Source: Bacillota bacterium (GTDB lineage: Bacteria; Bacillota; Sulfobacillia; RBS10-35). From it: 25,180 bases of DNA. The notes below the pieces were generated by a model. It saw only the letters and a program-made list of their open reading frames with translations. It did not search any database and had not been told where the DNA came from. Location: assembly GCA_029960865.1 (NCBI GenBank), contig JASBVX010000001.1:1-25180 (forward strand), written 5' to 3'. A program made the translations under genes and the position numbers. Position 1 is the stretch's first letter, and every line of letters starts with the position of its first letter. Shown piece by piece: positions 21,953 to 25,180 of this stretch.

Positions 21953-22438
21953 ATGGATCAGACGAATCCCAACGAGCTGCTCCTGACCCAGGAGGGTTTG
22001 CGCAAACTCGAAGAGGAGCTGGAATACCTCAAGACGGTGCGGCGCCGCGAGGTGGCGGAGCGGATCAAGATCGCCCGGGACTTCGGGGACATTTCCGAAA
22101 ACTCGGAATATGAGGAAGCCAAGAACGAGCAGGCCTTTGTGGAGGGCCGCATCGCGGCTCTGGAAAAGGCCCTGCGCAATGCCCGGGTGGTGGCCGAGGA
22201 AGAGGTCAACCCCGAACAGGTGAACGTGGGCACCACAGTAGTCTTGCGGGATGTGCAGACAGGCGAGGAATTCCGCTACAACATCGTGGGGAGCCATGAG
22301 GCCGATCCTTCTCGCCAGCGCATCTCCTACCAGTCGCCGGTGGGAAAGGCCATCTTCGGGCGCCGGGCCGGCGAAACGGTGGATGTGCGCCTCCCGGACG
22401 GCGTCGTGCAGTACGAGATCGTGAAAGTGGAGCGCTGA
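21953..22438 (+). CDS. greA: Transcription elongation factor GreA
   Basis: Rescues backtracked RNA polymerase by stimulating cleavage of the nascent RNA 3' end. The 161-residue protein has the N-terminal coiled coil, with LTQEGLRKLEEELEYLK and the tip acidic motif DFGDISENSEYEEAKNEQ carrying the Asp and Glu residues that act in the polymerase active site, followed by the globular C-terminal domain (VGTTVVLRDVQTGEEFRYNI, ISYQSPVGKAIFGRRAGE). ATG at 21953 has AGGAG eight bases upstream; an in-frame ATG at 21947 is only two bases from it and is less likely. Transcribed from the perfect promoter just upstream; lysS starts one base after its stop. Confidence 0.97.
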   Translation: MDQTNPNELLLTQEGLRKLEEELEYLKTVRRREVAERIKIARDFGDISENSEYEEAKNEQAFVEGRIAALEKALRNARVVAEEEVNPEQVNVGTTVVLRDVQTGEEFRYNIVGSHEADPSRQRISYQSPVGKAIFGRRAGETVDVRLPDGVVQYEIVKVER

Positions 22439-22439
22439 C

Positions 22440-23885
22440 GTGCCCCTGGAGGATCTGGAAGCCAGCCGGAGGGAGAAGCTGGAGGCCCTCAAGGCCCGGG
22501 GCATCGATCCTTTTGGGGGCCGGTACGAGGTGACGGCCCATGCCCGCGAGCTCCATGAGCGCTTTTCCGCTCTGGAAGGGCGGCAGGTGCGGGTGGCGGG
22601 GCGCCTCATGGCCCTCAGGAGCCACGGGAAGGTGGCCTTTGCCGATCTCCAGGACGTGACGGGCCGCATCCAGCTGTACCTCCGGGAAGGGGAGGCCCGG
22701 GGCTTTGATCTTTTGCCCCTTTTGGATCTAGGGGATCTGATGGGGGCGGCCGGCACCCTCATGAAAACCAGGCGAGGGGAAATCAGCGTCCAGGTGGAGG
22801 AGCTCGCGTTCCTCACCAAGGCCCTGAGGCCCCTTCCGGAAAAGTGGCATGGCCTCAAGGACGTGGACCAGCGCTACCGGGAACGGGAGCTGGACCTTAT
22901 CGCCAACCCGGAAGTCCGGGAGGCCTTCATCGCCCGGGCCCGGATTATCTCCGTGATGCGCTCTGTGCTGGACGAACGGGGCTTCATCGAGGTGGAAACA
23001 CCGGTTCTGACACCCATTCCGGGAGGAGCCCGGGCGCGGCCCTTCGTCACCCATCACAACGCCCTGGATCTGGACCTCTATCTGCGGATCGCCACGGAGC
23101 TGCCGTTGAAGCGCCTTATCGTGGGGGGCCTGGAGCGGGTCTACGAGATCGGGCGGGTCTTTCGCAACGAAGGGATCTCCACCCGCCATAACCCCGAATT
23201 CACCATGCTGGAGTGCTACCAGGCCTATGCCGACTATGAGGACATGATGAAGCTCACGGAAGAGATGGTGGCGGAGATCGCCGAGAAAGTCCTGGGGAGC
23301 ACCAAGATCATCCGCCAGGGCGTGGAGCTGGATTTCACCCCGCCCTGGCGGCGGGTGACCATGGCCCAGGCGCTGGAAGAGGCAGGGGTACCCGTGGGCC
23401 GTGGGAACGAGGAAGAGCTCTTTGAAGAAGTGAAGAAGAGGGGAGGAGAACTCCCCCCTTATGCCCGGGCAGGCCACGCCTGGGAGTTTCTATTCGAAGA
23501 GCTGGTGCAGCCCTACCTGATCCAGCCCACCTTTGTCCTGGATTTCCCCATCGACATTTCGCCCTTGGCCCGGGAACGAAAGGATGCTCCCCACCTGGTG
23601 CACCGCTTTGAGGCCATCGTCCAGGGGATGGAGCTGGCCAACGCTTTCAGCGAGCTGAACGACCCCGACGAACAGCGACGGCGCTTCCAGCGGCAGGTGG
23701 AAGAGCGGCTTTTGGGGAACGAAGAAGCCCCGCCCCTGGATGAAACCTACGTCCGGTCCCTGGAATACGGCCTTCCCCCTACGGGAGGGCTGGGCATCGG
23801 CATAGATCGGCTGGTGATGCTTCTTCTGGACCAGCCCTCCATCCGCGATGTGATCCTCTTTCCCTTGATGCGTCCGAAAGGATGA
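22440..23885 (+). CDS. lysS: Lysyl-tRNA synthetase, class II
   Basis: Charges tRNA-Lys. The 481-residue protein has an N-terminal OB-fold anticodon-binding domain (VRVAGRLMALRSHGKVAFAD to GRIQLYLREG) and a class II catalytic core: motif 1 around RSVLDERGFIEVETPVLTP, the PGGARARPFVTHHN segment specific to LysRS, motif 2 VFRNEGISTRHNPEFTMLE, and motif 3 GGLGIGIDRLVMLLLDQPSI. The length is slightly below Bacillus LysS (about 499). It starts with GTG at 22440 behind GTGGAG, one base after the greA stop, so the two are co-transcribed. The greA-lysS pair is a common bacterial arrangement. Confidence 0.97.
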   Translation: MPLEDLEASRREKLEALKARGIDPFGGRYEVTAHARELHERFSALEGRQVRVAGRLMALRSHGKVAFADLQDVTGRIQLYLREGEARGFDLLPLLDLGDLMGAAGTLMKTRRGEISVQVEELAFLTKALRPLPEKWHGLKDVDQRYRERELDLIANPEVREAFIARARIISVMRSVLDERGFIEVETPVLTPIPGGARARPFVTHHNALDLDLYLRIATELPLKRLIVGGLERVYEIGRVFRNEGISTRHNPEFTMLECYQAYADYEDMMKLTEEMVAEIAEKVLGSTKIIRQGVELDFTPPWRRVTMAQALEEAGVPVGRGNEEELFEEVKKRGGELPPYARAGHAWEFLFEELVQPYLIQPTFVLDFPIDISPLARERKDAPHLVHRFEAIVQGMELANAFSELNDPDEQRRRFQRQVEERLLGNEEAPPLDETYVRSLEYGLPPTGGLGIGIDRLVMLLLDQPSIRDVILFPLMRPKG

Positions 23886-23890
23886 TGACC

Positions 23891-25180
23891 ATGGAGAAAC
23901 CTTTGGCGCGGCGAGAACCGGTGGAGGAATGGATCCACGGGACGAAGGTGGTGGACCCCTATCGCTGGCTGGAAGACGACCAAGATCCCAAGGTCAAGAG
24001 CTGGGAAAGGGCCCAGACGGCCTATGCGGAAGAGACGATCCAGGGTTATGCCGCCTTCCCCTTCTTCCAAAAGAGGCTGGAAGCGATCCTTTTCTCCCAG
24101 GAGATGTTCCTTGGGGCGGTGGCCCGCGGGGATAGGGTCTTCTTTGCCCGGCGCCTCCCGCACAAGGGACAGGCCTCCCTCTGGGTCGGGGACGGGGAGG
24201 AAGAGCACCTTCTGGTGGATCCCGAAGAAAAGGCTCCCGACGGCTCCCTTTCCCTGGACTGGTGGTATCCCTCCCCTAAAGGCACCTATGTGGCCTTTGG
24301 CCTATCCCGCGACGGCACCGAAGACAGCACCCTCTACGTCCTGGAGGTGGGAAGAGGCCTTCTTTCCGAGGCCATCCCCCACACCCGCTTCGCCAGCTTG
24401 GCCTGGCTTCCCGATGAGAAGGGCTTTTATTACACCCGCCACCCCGCCCGGGGTGAAGTGCCCCATGGGGAGGAGTTCTTTCACCGCAGGGTCTTTCTCC
24501 ATATCCTAGGGAAGCCCCACGGGGAGGATCCTATGATCTACGGGGAGGGGCGGCCTTCGAAGGAGATGCCCCAGGTGTCCCTTTCTCCCGACGGGCGCCA
24601 CCTCCTGATCCTGGGTCACCAGGGCTGGCAGCGGACCGATATCTTTCTTTTGGACAGGGAAACCGAAGAGCTGAAGCCCCTCTGGGTGGATGCCGATGCC
24701 CGCTTTCAAGGGTTCATCAGCGGTCCCCATCTTTACCTGCAAACCCACCTGGATGCCCCCTACGGGCGTATCCTGCGTCTTCCCCTCGAAAAGGGGCCTG
24801 AGGCGGCCGAGGAGCTCTTTCGGGGGCGGCGGGAGAAGGTGGTGGAGGCCATGGCACCCCTGGGGGAGGGACTTCTCTTCAGCGCTCTTCAAGATGGCAT
24901 CTCCCACCTCTATTCCCTTTCCCCGCAAGGCGATGGGGAAGAGCTGCCCCTTCCCGAAGGAGGCACCGTCTCGAGCCTCTGGGGAAGCCCCTGGGAAGGG
25001 AGGGCCTTTTTTCTCTGGGAGTCTTTTCTGGAGGCTCCCCAGGTGTGGGAGGCCACCTTGGAGAAAGGACGGGCCCACCTAAAGATCTGGAAGCGGCCTC
25101 ATGGGAGCGATTTTTCCCACCTTAGAGTGGAAAGGTCGGTGAAAACGGCCCTTTCCCGGGATGGCACCCCCATCCCTGTC
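23891..25180 (+). CDS. Prolyl oligopeptidase (S9A family), 3' end missing
   Basis: Serine peptidase that cleaves short peptides after proline. The first 430 residues are visible and the frame stays open to the window edge. The N-terminal signature VEEWIHGTKVVDPYRWLEDD (12-31) is typical of prolyl oligopeptidases. The following 380 residues show beta-propeller blades such as DWWYPSPKGTYVAFGLSRDG, ASLAWLPDEKGFYYTRHP and VSLSPDGRHLLILGHQGW. The visible part ends at ALSRDGTPIPV, where the alpha/beta-hydrolase domain begins, so the catalytic Ser, Asp and His lie beyond the edge. ATG codons occur at 23882, 23885 and 23891; AAAGGA ends eight bases before the last, which was chosen. It starts five bases after lysS and is probably read from the same promoter. 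Oligopeptidase B is less likely given the DPYRWLEDD context without its usual extra N-terminal features. Confidence 0.9.
   Translation, partial: MEKPLARREPVEEWIHGTKVVDPYRWLEDDQDPKVKSWERAQTAYAEETIQGYAAFPFFQKRLEAILFSQEMFLGAVARGDRVFFARRLPHKGQASLWVGDGEEEHLLVDPEEKAPDGSLSLDWWYPSPKGTYVAFGLSRDGTEDSTLYVLEVGRGLLSEAIPHTRFASLAWLPDEKGFYYTRHPARGEVPHGEEFFHRRVFLHILGKPHGEDPMIYGEGRPSKEMPQVSLSPDGRHLLILGHQGWQRTDIFLLDRETEELKPLWVDADARFQGFISGPHLYLQTHLDAPYGRILRLPLEKGPEAAEELFRGRREKVVEAMAPLGEGLLFSALQDGISHLYSLSPQGDGEELPLPEGGTVSSLWGSPWEGRAFFLWESFLEAPQVWEATLEKGRAHLKIWKRPHGSDFSHLRVERSVKTALSRDGTPIPV

Overview
The window is chromosomal DNA from a GC-rich, probably thermophilic, endospore-forming Firmicute. The main evidence is a full-length SpoIIE, a BshA (bacillithiol) glycosyltransferase, and a gene order resembling the spoIIE-tilS-ftsH-coaX-lysS region of Bacillus. 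Genes are densely packed, with frequent GTG/TTG starts and strong GGAGG-type ribosome binding sites. The species cannot be named from the sequence. No rRNA, tRNA, insertion sequence, prophage or CRISPR array was seen, and there is no gene-free stretch longer than 300 bases.

Left part (1-5184): the 3' end of a FadE-type acyl-CoA dehydrogenase meets, tail to tail, a reverse pair (EamA transporter, then bshA). Next come a MocA-like nucleotidyltransferase (forward), a reverse pterin-4a-carbinolamine dehydratase that overlaps it, and a forward HAD-NUDIX fusion protein.

Central forward cluster (5283-16885): spoIIE (sporulation phosphatase), tilS (tRNA-Ile lysidine synthetase), ftsH (membrane AAA+ protease), two M16 peptidase subunits with complementary half-sites, hutH (histidine ammonia-lyase), an unrecognised membrane-anchored beta-propeller-like protein, and a biotin-protein ligase whose N-terminus is not the usual HTH and resembles a decayed HPPK (FolK) domain. 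Several junctions are 4-base overlaps, so translation is probably coupled. hprT, which lies between tilS and ftsH in Bacillus, is absent.

Reverse pantothenate operon (16872-19446): DUF2520/PanG-type ketopantoate reductase, panB, panC, all joined by ATGA overlaps. Divergent from it is coaX (type III pantothenate kinase), so pantoate synthesis, pantothenate synthesis and the first step of CoA synthesis sit back to back.

Right part (19546-25180): coaX, a bifunctional-nuclease-domain protein, and a homologue of cyanobacterial acyl-ACP reductase that keeps the catalytic cysteine. Then a perfect-consensus sigma-A promoter (TTGACA, 17 bp, TATAAT) precedes greA, lysS and a prolyl oligopeptidase that runs off the window.

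The most interesting items are the acyl-ACP-reductase homologue, the HPPK-like/biotin-ligase fusion, the HAD-NUDIX fusion, the complementary M16 pair coupled to FtsH and HutH, and a perfect 9-bp inverted repeat that would mask the tilS ribosome binding site.
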